From Miscanthus floridulus (lineage: Eukaryota; Streptophyta; Magnoliopsida; Poales; Poaceae): 64,000 nt of DNA. The stretch covers positions 35,597,835-35,661,834 of the forward strand of contig NC_089593.1 in NCBI RefSeq assembly GCF_019320115.1. Direction: 5' to 3'. Each line of letters opens with the position of its first letter. The first letter of the stretch is position 1. The notes under the pieces were generated by a model. It was not told the DNA's origin. It saw nothing but the letters and a program-made list of their open reading frames with translations, and searched no databases. A program made the translations under genes and the position numbers. Shown piece by piece: positions 11,036 through 24,313 of the stretch.

Positions 11036-12546
11036 TGAAAGCATCTAGGCCCCTAGTTGGGTTTCGGTGATTAATGACAATATGTGATTACTATGACTAA
11101 CGTGTGTTTTGCAGAGGCAATTAAGTTAGGTCATGGTAATGGAGATCGATTGGGCTTCATGGTGGTCATGCCCCTACGATGGAAATCATTTCGGTTTTCA
11201 AAGGATGGACGACAAGGTTAAGGATGGACTAGTTCTAAGTGTCGATTGGAGTGGAAGAGACACTTAGAGTAGTTTAGGACTTTGTTTTTCCTTTGGCCAT
11301 ACTATTAAGGGGGTATGGATGGGTAGCTTAACCTAGGTGAGTCTAGTGAGTTAGGTGTGGTGCACACTTGCTAAACTAAGCACTAGATAGCTCCTAAAAA
11401 GCCCTTAGATCTATTGGAGCAAACTTCATTCACATATGATCGAGAGTTGGAAGTGAGTGGAGGATCAAATATAGACCGGACGCTGGCTCTGGGGTGACCG
11501 GACGTTGGCACAGAGTCCAGTCAGCTCATTTGATCAAGGTGAAATCGTCTGGTGCGACTAGACGCTGAGAGGTGAAGTGACCAGACGCTAAGTCCTAGCG
11601 TTAGGTTGACTCTAGTAAGGTTCCAGAGAGGGAAAATCACGACCAGACATGTTCGGTCATTGTTGACCGGACGCTGAGTCCTAGCATTCGGTTGACTCCA
11701 TTATGGTTCTAGAGAGGGAAATCACGACCGGACGCGTTCGGTCACATTTTAAACACTGTAGTTTGGGGAGAACTGACTGGAGCATCCGGTCAACATGACT
11801 GGAGCGTCCGGTCACCCTGATAACGGTTCATTTTTCAGCCATGGTTATAAATACTTCCTCCATTCGTGTGTGGGGGTACTTTTGCTCATTCCAACAGCTG
11901 AGAAACACCTTTGAGAGTGCCAAGAAGAGCAAGGTCCTAGTGAGGTGATTGAGATTTGAGAATCCCAAAGAGGGCCCTCATTAGTGAGATCAAGAGTAGC
12001 AAAGTGTGCATCCACCCTTCTCATTCGGCTTGTCGTGGTCAAGTGAGAGTTCGTGCTTGTTACTCTTGGTGATCGCCATCACCTAGACGGCTTGGTGGTG
12101 ATTGGGAGTTTGGTGATCATCCGACGAAGCTTATGGATGACCCAACTCAAGTTATGAGCGGTTGTGGGTGATTCACCACGACGGAGTGTCAAAGAATCAA
12201 CCCGTAGAGAGCACTTGATCCTTGCGCGGATCAAGGAGGAGCGACACCCTTGCATGGGTGCTCCAACGAGGACTAGTGGGGAGTGGAAACTCTCCAATAC
12301 CTCGGCAAAACATCACTGTGTTCCTCCTCTTTTTACTTTGAGCAATTCAATTCTTGTCATTTACATTCATAGAATTGCCATGCTAGAGTAGGATTGGAAC
12401 ATAGGTTGCTAAACTTTTATGCGGTAGATTAATAGAAACACTTTCTAGGCACAAGGGGTTAATTGGGCTAACCATAGGACTTAATTATTGCAAAGAAATT
12501 TATAATTAGCCCAATTCACCCCCTCCTGGGCATCTTGATCCTTTCA
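11036..12546 (+). repeat. Sirevirus A 3' LTR (complete, 1511 bp)
   Basis: The LTR starts TGAAAG and ends CTTTCA, a perfect 6-base inverted repeat with TG...CA ends. The U3 array of CCGGAC-type motifs (about 11470-11820) is followed by the TATA box TATAAATA at 11846-11853. The 3' portion matches 1-941, and reversed it matches 48143-49504. A target duplication cannot be tested because the 5' end of the element is outside the window. The base after the LTR begins Tat A sequence. Confidence 0.93.
11846..11853 (+). promoter_or_regulatory. LTR TATA box
   Basis: TATAAATA follows the U3 motif array. The equivalent box on the minus strand of Sirevirus B is at 48859-48866. Confidence 0.7.
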
Positions 12547-12585
12547 AACCTTTTAGATCTATCGGCTCAGCTAGAAAGCCTCCTA

Positions 12586-12963
12586 TCAGCTGTGGAGTAC
12601 ACGGTGGGATTTGTCAATGCCAGAGGCGCCGTTCCGGTGGTTCGCTTGCATGACATCCTGAACTGTGTCAGGGAGGTCGCTCTTCATGGCGTTCATCATG
12701 GTGCTGCCATGGCGTGGGCTGCTGTGTAAGCCTGTTCTGGCCACGAGCTTCAGCTTCTTCCCCATGGTTTTCCAGCCATGGCACACCCTAAGGATCATGA
12801 GCGCCTGGTCGAGGATTTCTTCGATGCCGCCAATTCTGTAGCCCTTACTTCCCAGGGCGATGATATAGTAAACAAAGTGTTTTTTGGCCTGTTGCTTGTA
12901 ATAGGTGACATTAGCAAACAATTTCTTCATCTTAAGTGATTTTTCTTTTGCTTCATACTTCAT
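12586..12963 (-). CDS. Tat A downstream ORF, 125 codons, unknown function
   Basis: This open frame lies 3' of the integrase on the coding strand of Tat A. It begins ATG after a polypurine-like run (CAAAGGGGGAAAAG, minus strand, near 13030). The product is Lys-rich at the N-terminus (MKYEAKEKSLKMKKLF), with no motif I recognise. Some Tat-lineage elements carry extra ORFs downstream of pol, which is the only reason to consider it coding. It ends 40 bases before the Sirevirus A insertion, so the element's 3' end and LTR are outside the window. Confidence 0.35.
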   Translation of the reverse strand: MKYEAKEKSLKMKKLFANVTYYKQQAKKHFVYYIIALGSKGYRIGGIEEILDQALMILRVCHGWKTMGKKLKLVARTGLHSSPRHGSTMMNAMKSDLPDTVQDVMQANHRNGASGIDKSHRVLHS

Positions 12964-13112
12964 GTTCCATGCATCAATTTATCCGTGTTTGCTTTGCTCT
13001 TATAGGCGATACATATTGTACCATCTTTTCCCCCTTTGGGTTCATTTTTTGAACTAGAGGCGATACCCTTCTGGTATCGGCTATTAGAACCGATGATCGA
13101 ACTAATCAGCTG

Positions 13113-16100
13113 TCAAGTATTAATCCAAACACTAGGATAATATTTCTTTAGATATTTTCTGTTGATTGCTCTGCCAAACTCTTCTTCTCCTCCTAGTGTT
13201 TCTAGAACATAAGCATTGCCAGGTGCACAACTTTTAATCCGATAAGGTCCTTCCCAATTAGGCGACCATTTGCCGAACTCGCTGTCCTTTGATCCGATCA
13301 GTAATTTTACTTTCCAGACTAAGTCTCCTTTAGAAAATTACTTGCCCTTGACCTTTTTATTGTAATATTTTGCAATCCTTAGTTTATTGGCTTCGATATT
13401 CTCAAGAGCATGTAGCCGATGGCAACTCAAGTCCTCTAAGTCATCTATCATAAGATTCTTGTAGACTTCGGCTGACAAATCATTTTGCAATGTGACACGC
13501 CTCGATCTAGTTCGAATTTCCCAAGGAAGGACTGCATTATGACCATACACAAGTTCATAAGGCGATGTTTTAATCGATCCATGATAGGCCATCCTATATG
13601 CCCATAATGCCTCATTAAGCGTTGAATGCCACTTCCTTGGCTGCTCCTCAATCTTTTCTTGATTAGCTTAATCATAATATGATTGGACGCTTCTACCTAG
13701 CCATTAGCCTAAGCATAGTAAGGAGAAGAATTTAGTAGCTTAATTCCCATACTGGCAGCAAAATCCCTGAACTCTTCTGATGTGAACATTATCTCTTGAT
13801 CGGTAGTGATAGTTTAAGGAATCCCAAAATGATACACAATATGTTCCTTGACAAAATCAACCATGTTCTTTGAGGTTACCGTCTTCAAAGGAATTGCATC
13901 AACCCACTTAGTGAAGCAATCTGTTGCTACCAATATGAATTTATGTCCTTTACTTGAGGGCGAAAAAATCTGGCCAATTAAATCAATTCTCCAGCCTCGA
14001 AATGGCCATGGTTTGATTATTGGATTCATAGCTGATGCAGGCGATTTCTGGACATTACCAAAACATTGACAGTCCTAGCACCCCTTATAATATTCAAAAC
14101 AGTCTTTCAATATTGTTGGCCAAAAATATCCATTTCTATGAATAATCCATTTCATCTTATAAGCCGATTGATGAGCTCCACATATCCCTTCATGCACTTC
14201 ACCCATCAACACCTTAGCTTCCTCTTGATTTAAGCATTTGAGCAATGCCCCATCGACTGTTTTGTAATATAGCTGATCATCCAGTAAAACATACTTAGTT
14301 GATTTGTACCTTAGCTTCCAAGTAACTTTTTGTGATGGATTCCTAAGGTAATCAGCTATTTCAACTCTCCAATCATTACTCGAGGTTTTACTACTTAAGA
14401 CTTCTTGAAACACCCGATATCCTGATGCACTTTGAGCCAAACAATTAGCCTCTTGATTCTGTGCTGTTGGAATATGTTGAAAAGAGACATGAAGAAATTC
14501 CTCGAGCAACTTTTGGCATTCATCATAGTATCCCCTCAGAGTATCTTCTTTGCACTCATATAGGCCGATCAACTGATTAATAATTAACTTTGAATCTCCA
14601 AATACTTCAATTGCTTCGGCCTTTGCTTCATGAGGAAGCTGAAGCTCCTTAAAAATAGCTTCATATTCTACTTGGTTGTTGGTAATCATTGACTCAGCTG
14701 AAAAAGCAAACTCAAAACTTGCCCCCCGAGGCGAAATAATAACAATACCAATCCCACCACCTTGCTTGCATGATGATCCATCAAAGAATAATGTCCAAGG
14801 TACCGGTTCTACATAATCAATGCTTGGCTTATGACGTTGGGTGACAAAATCAGCTATTACTTGTCCTTTGACTGCTTTTGCCGATTCATACCTCAAGTCA
14901 AATTCTGACAACGCAAGAATCCACTTTCCCATTCTTCCATTTAATATTGGCATTGATAGCATATGCTTGATCACATCAGTCTTAGAGACAACTGTACACT
15001 CAGCCGACAAGAAGTAATGTCGTAACTTAGTGCAAGAAAAATATAAGCATAAGCATAACTTCTTAATGACAGAATATCTTGTCTCTGGATCCAGAAGCCT
15101 CCTACTGAGATAGAAAACAACTCGCTCTTTCCCTTCGAACTCTTGCATCAGGGCCGATCCAATTGTCTGGTTATCGGTCGATATGTACAACTTAAAAGGC
15201 TTACCTTGCTGAGGAGGGACCAGCATGGGTGGACATTTCATATATTCTTTTATCTCCTCAAACGCCTTTTATTGTACATCACCCCATTTAAATTCTTGAA
15301 CATTTTTCAACTTCAACAAGAGAGAAAATGACAAAACTCTCTCCGACATTTTTGAAATAAATCTCCTGATAAAATTAATTTTGCCAAGCAAAGATTGTAA
15401 CTCTATTTTAGTAGTCGGGGGCACTGCCTCATCAATTGTTTTTATGCTTTTTTGACCAACTTTGATTCCTCTCTCATGGACCATGAAACCCAAGAATTGT
15501 CTAGCTGACACTCCAAAGGCACACTTATTAGGATTCATCTTTAGACCATGTTTTCTTGTGCATTCTAGAGTCTCCCACAAATTAGCTAGATGCTCCTTGT
15601 ACCCCTTGGATTCTATCATTACATCATCAATGTAGATTTCAACAATCCTGCCGATCAACATATGAAAAATATAATTCATTGCCCTCTGATAAGTTGCACC
15701 AGCATTCTTCTGACCAAAGGTCATCACAACCCACTCAAATAAACCGATTGCGCTAGGGCACCTGAAAGCGGTCTTTGCTATGTCTTCCTTAGCCATGAAA
15801 ATTTGGTTATATCCTGCATTGTCGTCCATGAAGCTAATAACCTTGTGCCCGGCTGCTGCGTCTACCAACATATCGGCTATCAGCATCGGATAACCATCTA
15901 TGGGTGTGGCCTTGTTCAGATCTCTGAAATTGATACAAACTCTTAACTTTCCATTCTTCTTATACATAGGAACAACATTCGATATCCACTCTGCATATCG
16001 GCATGGTCGGATAAACTTTGCTTCCAGTAACGTTTCAGTCTCCTTTTTGATATCATCTAGTACGTTTGGGTTGAATCTCCTCAGAGCTTGTTTAAACGGC

Positions 16101-16360
16101 CGATATCTAGGTTTAATTGGCAATTGATGTTCAACAATCGATCGATCTAGACCAGGCATCTCATAGTATTCCCAAGCAAAATAGTCTTTAAATTCCTTTA
16201 ATAAATCGACTAACTCTTGCTTATACTCCGGATCCAACTTGGCACTTACATACGTCGGCCTAGGCCTATCTCTAGAACCAATATCTACCTCTTCTAATTC
16301 ATCGGTCGACGTGAAGCCATGTCCTAGTTTGGCATCTATACCATCTATTGGATTATCCAT
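13113..16360 (-). pseudogene. pol: Tat A pol: reverse transcriptase, RNase H, second RNase H, integrase
   Basis: One frame runs from 16360 to about 13620, then shifts by a frame to the end near 13113. Reverse transcriptase shows INFRDLNKATP and the YIDDV box (near 15625). A Ty3 RNase H follows (LYISTDNQTIGSALMQEF). Next comes a second, archaeal-type RNase H (WTLFFDGSSCKQGGGIGIV, then TNNQVEYEAI and VFGDSKLIINQL). This double RNase H is the hallmark of the Ty3/gypsy Tat lineage. Integrase shows WRIDLIGQIF, TTDQE and a truncated C-terminal part. Stops sit where Gln is expected in related proteins (for example TAG in the ANG-VEA stretch near 13690-13720, and TAA near 13815). Confidence 0.9.
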
Positions 16361-19300
16361 TAAAATGAATTTTCAAAGCCGACTGCTTGGATCGGCTATT
16401 GGCTTTTATTATTGATTCTAATGAAGCCTTGTTCCCATAATTTGCTAGAAAAGCACTCAAAGTCTTCTAGCTCCCAAAATATTGGATCGGCTGTTGCGAT
16501 ACTCACAAATTCATTAGCGCGAACCAGCTCGACATCATCTCCATGCCATTGAATCAAACACTAATGCATGGTTGATGGCACACAATAGTTTGCATGAATC
16601 CAATCACGACCAAGGAGTAGACTGTAGGAACCTTTTCCATCAATAACGAAGAATGTGGTGAGCAAAGTCTTACTTTCGATTGTCAATTCAACGTTCATTG
16701 CCCCCAGGTCTTAGACGCATTATCCCCAAAATCCTTAAGCATCATGTCGGTCTCAATCAAATCTCCTAGTCCCTTGCCAAGTTTACAAAAAGTAGTGTAA
16801 GGCATAAGATTGATAGAAGCACCTCTATCTACCAACATCTTGTTCATCGGCTTTCCATCAACAAAACCTGTCACATATAAAGCATTTAAGTGCCAATGCT
16901 TGACTGGTTTATTGAATATAGCCTACTGTATAACTGTCAACTTGGAAACTATCTCTTCATACTCTGATCCATTGAAATCTGAATAAACTTCTTGATCTGC
17001 TGGAGCTCTGAATTCTGACGGCAACAGAAAAGTTATTTGAATATTTGCCGATGGTTGCCTCCTATCGGCTGTTTGCTTAGCACACCACACTTGAGGTCTA
17101 CCGGATGCTTGAGCTTGTTCCAGTTCTCTATTCCTTAGTCATTGCACTCTTCTTTTCTGGCTTCTTGTCAGACCTCCTGGACACCATTGGCCTTCCTACC
17201 AAACGTATTCTTCCTCATTACCCTCTTCTTCATAATCAGCCCAGTTTTGATCAACAACTCATTTTTCTAAGCCGATCATGAACACTTCTATTTTTTAAGC
17301 GTCGATCCATGCTATTATGATGATACGCATCTTGAGCATGGATAGACCAGCAGTTGGCTTGAGATTACCTAAACTCCCAATATTGCTCGCTGCATTCTAG
17401 ACAGTTATTTGTAGTAGGCAATTTCAAACCTTCGTTCTAGCAATGTCTGAAGAAAGGATAATTCCAATGTGATTCAACTTGCTTTCTTTCTTTCATACCT
17501 CTCTTTTTTTGTTGACGCTGGTTTTCTTGCTCTTCTAACCAACGCTGATAATCTTTTTCCTTCCGCCGCTGCCATTTGTTCAACAGAATTCAAGATGTGA
17601 CACGTGACTTTGTTGCCCTATCCTTTGACGTCTCTCCCTGCTCATATCGACTCTTTTGCTTGTCACGACTCCTTCTAACCTCTCTATATTCATCAACCGA
17701 TATTTGTGTCTTGGGATTGACTGTTCCAATTTCTCTCGATCTGGTCAATGTCAGGACCTTAGTCTTTCCTTGGAGCAGCCTAGCATCGACCATGTTTTGA
17801 TCTCTTGGGAAAGGATTATCATCCACTTTCATCTTCTGAGGCGTATCAAATTTTAGCCTTCCTTGCTGAATAGCCCTCTATATATGCTACCGGAAAACTC
17901 TGAATTCATTAGTAGAATGAGATGTAGTGTTATGAAACTTGTAGAACTTCTTATTCTTCAACTGATCAGGGGGCAACATAATATGATTATCGGGCAACTT
18001 GATCTATTCTTTCTCAAGCAAGAAATCGAAGAGCTTATCCGATTTCATGATGTCAAAGTCATAGCTCTCCTCGACTTCTCTTCCCCAAGGATTTGACACC
18101 ATTACCGTCTTCTTACCCCAATTCTATTTAGCCGCGGCAACCTCTTCTTCTTCATCATTTTCATAGTCATCATCGACTGAATATGGATTATAGTCCTCGG
18201 CCATTGTGGTACTTTTCTAGACTCGGGTATCTCTGCGCACATTCTGGAATTGGCTATTGAGCGTTGCCACTCGTTGAGCCAATTGACCCAAGTTGTTAAA
18301 TTCTTGTCCAAGCAGCTTTTCTCTCCATGTTGGCAACATCCCTTGAACGCCTAAAGCAGTTAGCTAATCATCGGTCAAGTTTAATGAGAAGCACAAATTT
18401 CTAGTCCCTCGGAACCTCTAAAAAAACTCAATGTCCAATTCATTAGTTCTCTGCCTTATAGTTATCAAATCGGTAATCTTCTTTTCTCTAGTCCTAGTAT
18501 AAAAATATGTATAAAACTTCTTCTCTAGGTTAGCCCAATTGGTAATAAAGTTAACTGACAGTGATGAAAATCAAGTGAAGGCTAGCCCTGATAGAGACAA
18601 GGAGAAGAAGCGAACTCGATGGGTCTCTTCAATGGATGCTTCGCCCAACTATGTAAGATACCAACTAACATGTTCTATTATGCTTGTGCTATCTTGGCCA
18701 GTGAACTTAGCAAACTCTAGGAGCCTGTAATTCGTCAAGAGAGCGACCAAATCATACTATTCTGGATATGAGCGTTTGTACGAAAAGGTCTACCCTTTTG
18801 GCTTCAACACGAACTGATTCTTCATCATCTTGGTCACTCTAAGCAAAAACTCATCAGCATTTGAATTTGAATCTCTCTGCAATTGCTGACCCATCTATGG
18901 ATTAAAATTTTGAGTACCTTGATACCCCAGATTTGGAATCATGTGAAGGGTGTTGTAATCTGTGTTATAATGATACCCTTGTGGAATCTCTATCTGCTAG
19001 GTCATCTGCTGGTTTGCTGCTTGAAGTCTCTGGTTGTAAATGTTAGGATCTATATCTCTATGAATCCTTTGAACTGATGGCACTATTTTTTGAGCCGACG
19101 ATGGTATGTGGCCTGATGTGCCAAAATTAACCATCTGGTTCTGACCTTGCCCCGCCGGCTGTTGTACATGCTGCACTGATGATCTAGGATTATACTATAT
19201 CTGATTTGTAGTAGCACCTTGAACTTGCTCAGATGAACTCTGAACTACCTGGACATCATCATTACCAGCTGACGCCGCTTCTTGATGGCTAGTATCGGCT

Positions 19301-19434
19301 TGATTAGTCCCCCGAGTCGATGGATATGGAATGTTGTAATAAGCTGGCCTAACCTGATCAACTAGAAACCCGTGAAACACCTCTTTCATGGTGTTGTGGA
19401 ATATGTTCAAGAAAACTTTATTATGATTCGACAT
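16361..19434 (-). pseudogene. gag: Tat A gag and protease, decayed
   Basis: A gag frame starts at ATG 19434 (MSNHNKVFLNIFHNTMKEVF) and stays in one frame through at least 17590, with many stops. It includes a retrotransposon-gag-like part (about 18350-18800), a charged region (17590-17832, KTKVLTLTRSREIG), and Lys/Arg-rich stretches. The protease motif, expected as a DGG/DTG-type triad, reads LVDRGASINLMPY near 16830, so its second glycine-side residue is altered. A frame change separates gag-protease from pol. Confidence 0.75.
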
Positions 19435-20697
19435 GGCATCATGAACATACTTGTTTATAGCTTCTACGAAGAAACCTATGGACTCATCAGAACTAACTTG
19501 CTATCTCTAATAGTGGAGTTCGACCGGATCGATGCAGCCATGAAAAATACAATAAATCAAACCTTTAAAGTAAACAGATCTATCCAAATTTAATAGAATC
19601 ATGTAAACATGTTGTAGGCCTTAACGCACAAGCGATCGGCTATTTAGCCGATGTAGGCATATCAAACAGTTAAGGTCACGCCTAATCAAGAACATATCTA
19701 CTAACTAGCATCCTTCAATCTACAGTGCTATCAGTGGGGATCGATCGGAACATTACAACCATAATAGTGAACCGTAGACCAGATTTAACTAACCAACAAA
19801 CCTCTCCAAAATCATACGTGCCTTAACCGCGTACTATGCGCGACCAAGATTGAAATAGAATAGCCGATAAGACATAACCTATCGTTCATTGTAAGAAGTA
19901 TCGTGTTGTGACAAAGCAAATGACGGACCCAAAGGATATGAGGCCGATCTAAATCGATCTCGATCGGGCATGTTGATGTTGCTGCAAACTAATAACGATG
20001 AGAACATCAGCAAGATCAATAACTTAATGAATCTACCAAAGATTGCCACTCTTACGTAGAGTCAATAACTTGACCTTAATCTAATTCGAGCAGTGAAGGT
20101 CGATCGGATCGATGCAGTCGTACTTGAACTAGACAAGTCGATAACTAGCTTATACCAGAGTCGTAGTGGAGGTCGACCGAATCGATGCAGCTATACGAAC
20201 AGAAGTATAAGCCATGACGGTACTTACAGACAATCTAGAGGTCGTTCGGACCGATGCAGCCCTGCTCGCTGAAGAACTCGCTGAGATCTACTGTACTCCT
20301 ACTCCTAAGGGGTGGCCAGAGCTAAAAAAGTAAGTAACTTATATTTGATTGATTGTGTGTCATTTACAATAGCCGGGGTCTAATATTTGTATCCGGAGCC
20401 TAAACATGAATCCTACTCGAGTACGACTCATTACAATCTTTGGTATAAAAGAAAACATTCCTATCTTAAGATAACTTGGACCATAATCTTTTCCTTTTTG
20501 TAGAGTCCAATATATATTTCCTGACGTCAACCGTAGCTCATTATCGTTATCTGCTAGCGCTATCTGAAGAGAGCCGATTCCAGTACCGCATTCGAATCAG
20601 CTGATATCGACCTTTATGCAGTCGATTTCTCGATGACACGATTTTGGGAGCTTTTGAGTTCGTGCAATTCTTCTTTCCAATTTTTGGTGTAAACACA
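19435..20697 (-). repeat. Tat A leader and probable 5' LTR end
   Basis: This is noncoding sequence between the gag ATG and the element's right-hand end. The end is placed at about 20695-20697, where the minus strand begins TGTGTTTACACC, typical of LTR starts. I could not locate the inner LTR border or a standard primer-binding site. The stretch contains four or five diverged copies of the motif GGTCGACCGGATCGATGCAG (about 19513, 20095, 20167, 20230). Confidence 0.5.
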
Positions 20698-23527
20698 TGG
20701 GCTCCAAATACTTTATTTGCACTCATCATCTCTCAATCTATCTCTCTAAGTTTTCCTTCAATTTTTTGAATTTTTGAAATATTTTTTAGGGATTTAAAAT
20801 GATTTCAGTTTTTGCTAGAATTGTTTTTAACCGAATATGATTTTCTAAAAACCCGAAATTATAAAATTCATCGTTTTTCCCCGACCTCAAACCCTGCAAC
20901 TATATATATGCCGGTCTTCTCGACGCGCTGGTTTCAGATCTAAAATAATTTTCGCGAGCCGCCACTTCTAACTCCGTCCATCTAGCGCCGAAGTTTTGAT
21001 GAGTCATGTTTGCGGCGTACTCTCCGGTGAGCTTTTCTGGCACCTCGGACGTCTCAGGCGAAAACCACCACCGCCACAAGGTAGCTCTTGTTATTATCTA
21101 CGCCATAGTGTCTTTGTTTAAATCAATCCTTCACCGTATGACCGTTTCCTGTTCGTTTCTTTATCTTCCGGTGAACTTTCCGGCGAACCTCCATGGACGA
21201 TTGTGTTCTTCGTTGTCTCCGGCCATCCCACACTCCGTCCTCCACCGTGCACTCTCCGTGCGCCGCCCTGAACCTCCACCGCGGCCCCACGCCGCCGCCA
21301 ACCTACGCCCCAGCCCCTGTCCTGCGAGCGGGGGCAGCCGTGCTGCTCGGGTACAGGCGCCGCCGCCATCACTGCCGTGCGGGCCCTGCCAGCCACCGCC
21401 TGGCACAAGGGCGATCGCGCTGACCATGGCCACTGCCCAGCCCGGCCATCCCCTCCTTGCTGCCCTAGGTCGAGCCCGTCCCTGCCAGCTCCCTTCGTGG
21501 CCATGGAGGCCACCAGTTCTGTACGACCTGCACAAGGAGGAAGACAAGGTAATTACGATTCTGCCACCTGACTAGATTAGCTATAGTTTATTCGTTTTAA
21601 TTTTGTTTTGCTCGGTTCAAGTTGTGTTAGATTTGTGTCGATGCACTCTACGCACTAGTACCAATGCTTTTCATGTCACATGTTTTTCTATATAAAGTTG
21701 AATATTAAATTGATTAATATATATGCAACCAATTTTACAATTAAAAGCAACGTAGTTAAATGTCGATCTTTCGTAAATAAACTCTAACTTGATTAATGTT
21801 AATATATATTTTTATAATTATAATTTGGTTAGTTCAAACATGCTCTATAAACAAATTTTGAATTAGATGTTCTCACATGTTTATTTCTTTTGCAAAGTCA
21901 AAGTTTAATTCGGTTAAATGATACATGCATGTTTTATAAATAAAATAAAATCAGGCAAGTTTAACTCAGATTTCTAAATTAAATATGATTTGTCTAATCT
22001 GAATTAGTAACTTCTCCATGATTTTTTAACTAAAATAAATCAAGCTTATAGTAGTTTCTTTTACAATATAAAATCCCGATAGTCGTTTCCTTTTTACGAT
22101 AATTCCATTATTGGTGTTTCTTGCATTCCCGTGACCGTTGATACGATCTCTCTTTCGGTATGTTGTTTTAGAGCTTTTGGTTATGATTGTTGTATTGTTC
22201 TTAGTTGTCTTTATTTTGTCTGTTTGTATGTTTTTTGTGTTTGGTGTTTACGAGTAGAAGTGAACCATACGTAAACGTTGGAGACCAGAAGTTGAGTGTC
22301 AGAAGTTACATAACGGAAGATGATGTTGAAGATTCTCTAAGCAAGTTGCTTTGGGGGTAAAGCAAGAGTAAGGCAAGTATAATATGGGGTTCCTTGTTAC
22401 CTAATAACATTATAATCATCTTTTCATGTGCATGTGTCTAATATGATAAAACATTAAGGACCTTACCTAGTAACTTTTGTTACCTGGGTTTATGCATTTG
22501 GGTAGTTCTTGCTTGCTCTACTTAATGATGAAAGCTCCATAATTGTGGCTAATGGCATATGCAATGATGTTTAAAATATGTTTTTTAGCAATATTGAATC
22601 ATAAGGACTTACCTGTCAGCAAAATCCGGGACTTATAGTACAACTATAAGGGCTATATGGCTCTGGCTTTAGTTAAGTATGAGGACCTTTTCTAGCTTGT
22701 TAGTGGTTACCTTTATGACGTAAAAGGGGTGTGTTCCGAATTGGGTGTAGTGCGACCTCTGTTCTTAAGTGTATAGCCTGCGCATAATGTGCCTTAGGAA
22801 AGGAGAACTCTATATTTGTAGGCCATAGAAACCTAGCGGCCCTAACTTGTTAGACAAACCTTTGAAAGACTTCATAGTGAACTCTGCCGACCTTCTTTGG
22901 TGAAAGTATAAATCAAGGCTCATGGTGAAAATATACAACCTCTGCAGAGTGTAAAACTATTATAATAGCCGTGCTCACGGTCACGAGCAGCTTGAAAAAC
23001 TCACGGAATTATGAGTTCTTATTTTACTATGATGTTGATGCTCATGTTTAATCATTATTGTCATATTGTCATTACTTATGATCTTGTGGAAATTGGAGCT
23101 TAAGCATAATTTAGCAACTCAGGTTCTAATGATAAAACTGGATCTACTAAAATTGCTTGCCGCAGTTCAGTCGTGTCAAACCATTTGAGCCTATATCCCC
23201 TCATATTATGCTTGTTAAGCGGTGGTTTGCTTATGTTTGCTTTACTTTTCAATTATTTTGAAAAATCCCGGATGGGTACCAGATAGTGGAGCAAGTGAGT
23301 TTTCTAAGAAGTGCTAGGCGTATGTACCCTAGTTAGCCATCCCTGTGAAGAATGGAGCCTAAAGATTAGTTATCGTTCCACGATACTCTGATGTAAGTGT
23401 TAAATATGAGTATATTTCCGCTATATAACATTGTTTCTGATATCCATCCTTTCTGTGGTTGTATGTGTGGATTTTCTAGGCATACATATGGCGAGCCTGA
23501 TTTTTTTTCTTAAAACCGGGTGTGACA
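20698..23527 (+). repeat. Partial Tekay/Del-like LTR, cut on the left by Tat A
   Basis: This resembles the long LTRs of Tekay chromoviruses: an AT-rich U3, a TATA box at 20901-20908, a GC-rich transcribed leader (about 20930-21540), then a long AT-rich part ending CCGGGTGTGACA at 23527. The expected start would be TGTCACACCCGG, but the left end is missing where Tat A abuts it. No primer-binding site follows, so this is a 3' LTR or a solo LTR in plus orientation. Reading frames at 21006-21575 lie in the GC-rich leader and are not called. Confidence 0.6.
20901..20908 (+). promoter_or_regulatory. TATA box of the partial LTR
   Basis: TATATATA lies about 30 bases before a GC-rich leader, in the orientation deduced for this LTR. 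Confidence 0.45.
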
Positions 23528-24313
23528 CAGCCTATACCACTAAGGGAGGAAATTCCTCATTTTTGAAAAAGCTTTCGAATGACATGCAGGGTCAGCTGAC
23601 ATGCTGTAACTGTGGTTGGATCAAGTGACCCAAACACTCTTTATAGCCTACCTAGGACATGATTGTTGTAACCAATGTAACATTTTTTGGTTACTTTTAT
23701 CTCATTTGCTGGGCACATACAAGAATGATGAAACTTTTTTTGTGCAACATGACAGTTGTGTTGCTCTTAGAGAAAATAATTCTTATACTAATAAAAAGAT
23801 GCTAACATTTTCTTATATGGAACGTTGTATTTAAGTTATTTCTTTGCTAGGGCATCCGCTGCATGTAACTTGCTCCCTCTCTTTTGGTTCATCAATATGC
23901 CTCACGGCAAATGCAGTGCAGAACTATATATATAAAAAAGGGGAAATCGGCGTGAATCAAATACGGGCGCGAATCAGGGTCTCCTGCACTGTTCCTTATT
24001 GTTTGCACTACTGTGTTGTTGCACCCTGTTTAACCGCTGTTAACCACTATTCACGCGCTGTTTACTGTATTGATTCTCTTGATGCTTCCGCCTCTGCCAG
24101 CGCGGTGTCAGCGCGCCCACCCGTGCTAGTAATATTTAAATAAAAGGGAAACGCCCTGACCATATGCATGATTGAACCTCGTGAGGTTAAACATAATCCC
24201 TGAAGATATCTTATTTTGCTTTTCCCAGAGTAAAAAGAACAATCATTCACTGATCTTGTAACATCCGGATATCCATGGACATGATTAACAGGCACATCAG
24301 AATTTTATGGCTA
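23528..24313. other. Intergenic DNA downstream of OHP1
   Basis: This is about 790 bases without a convincing gene. It includes the 3' flank of OHP1 and an AT-rich run near 23920-23940. A weak inverted pair (GAATCAAATAC near 23953 and GTATTGATTC near 24066) might mark a small nonautonomous element. Confidence 0.5.

Noticed and set aside
21006..21575. 189-codon frame with several overlapping frames in GC-rich DNA
   Set aside because: GC-rich LTR leader with few stop codons in any frame; no domain and no splice evidence.
23953..24076. Possible small inverted-repeat element (GAATCAAATAC / GTATTGATTC)
   Set aside because: The inverted match is short and imperfect, with no target duplication.
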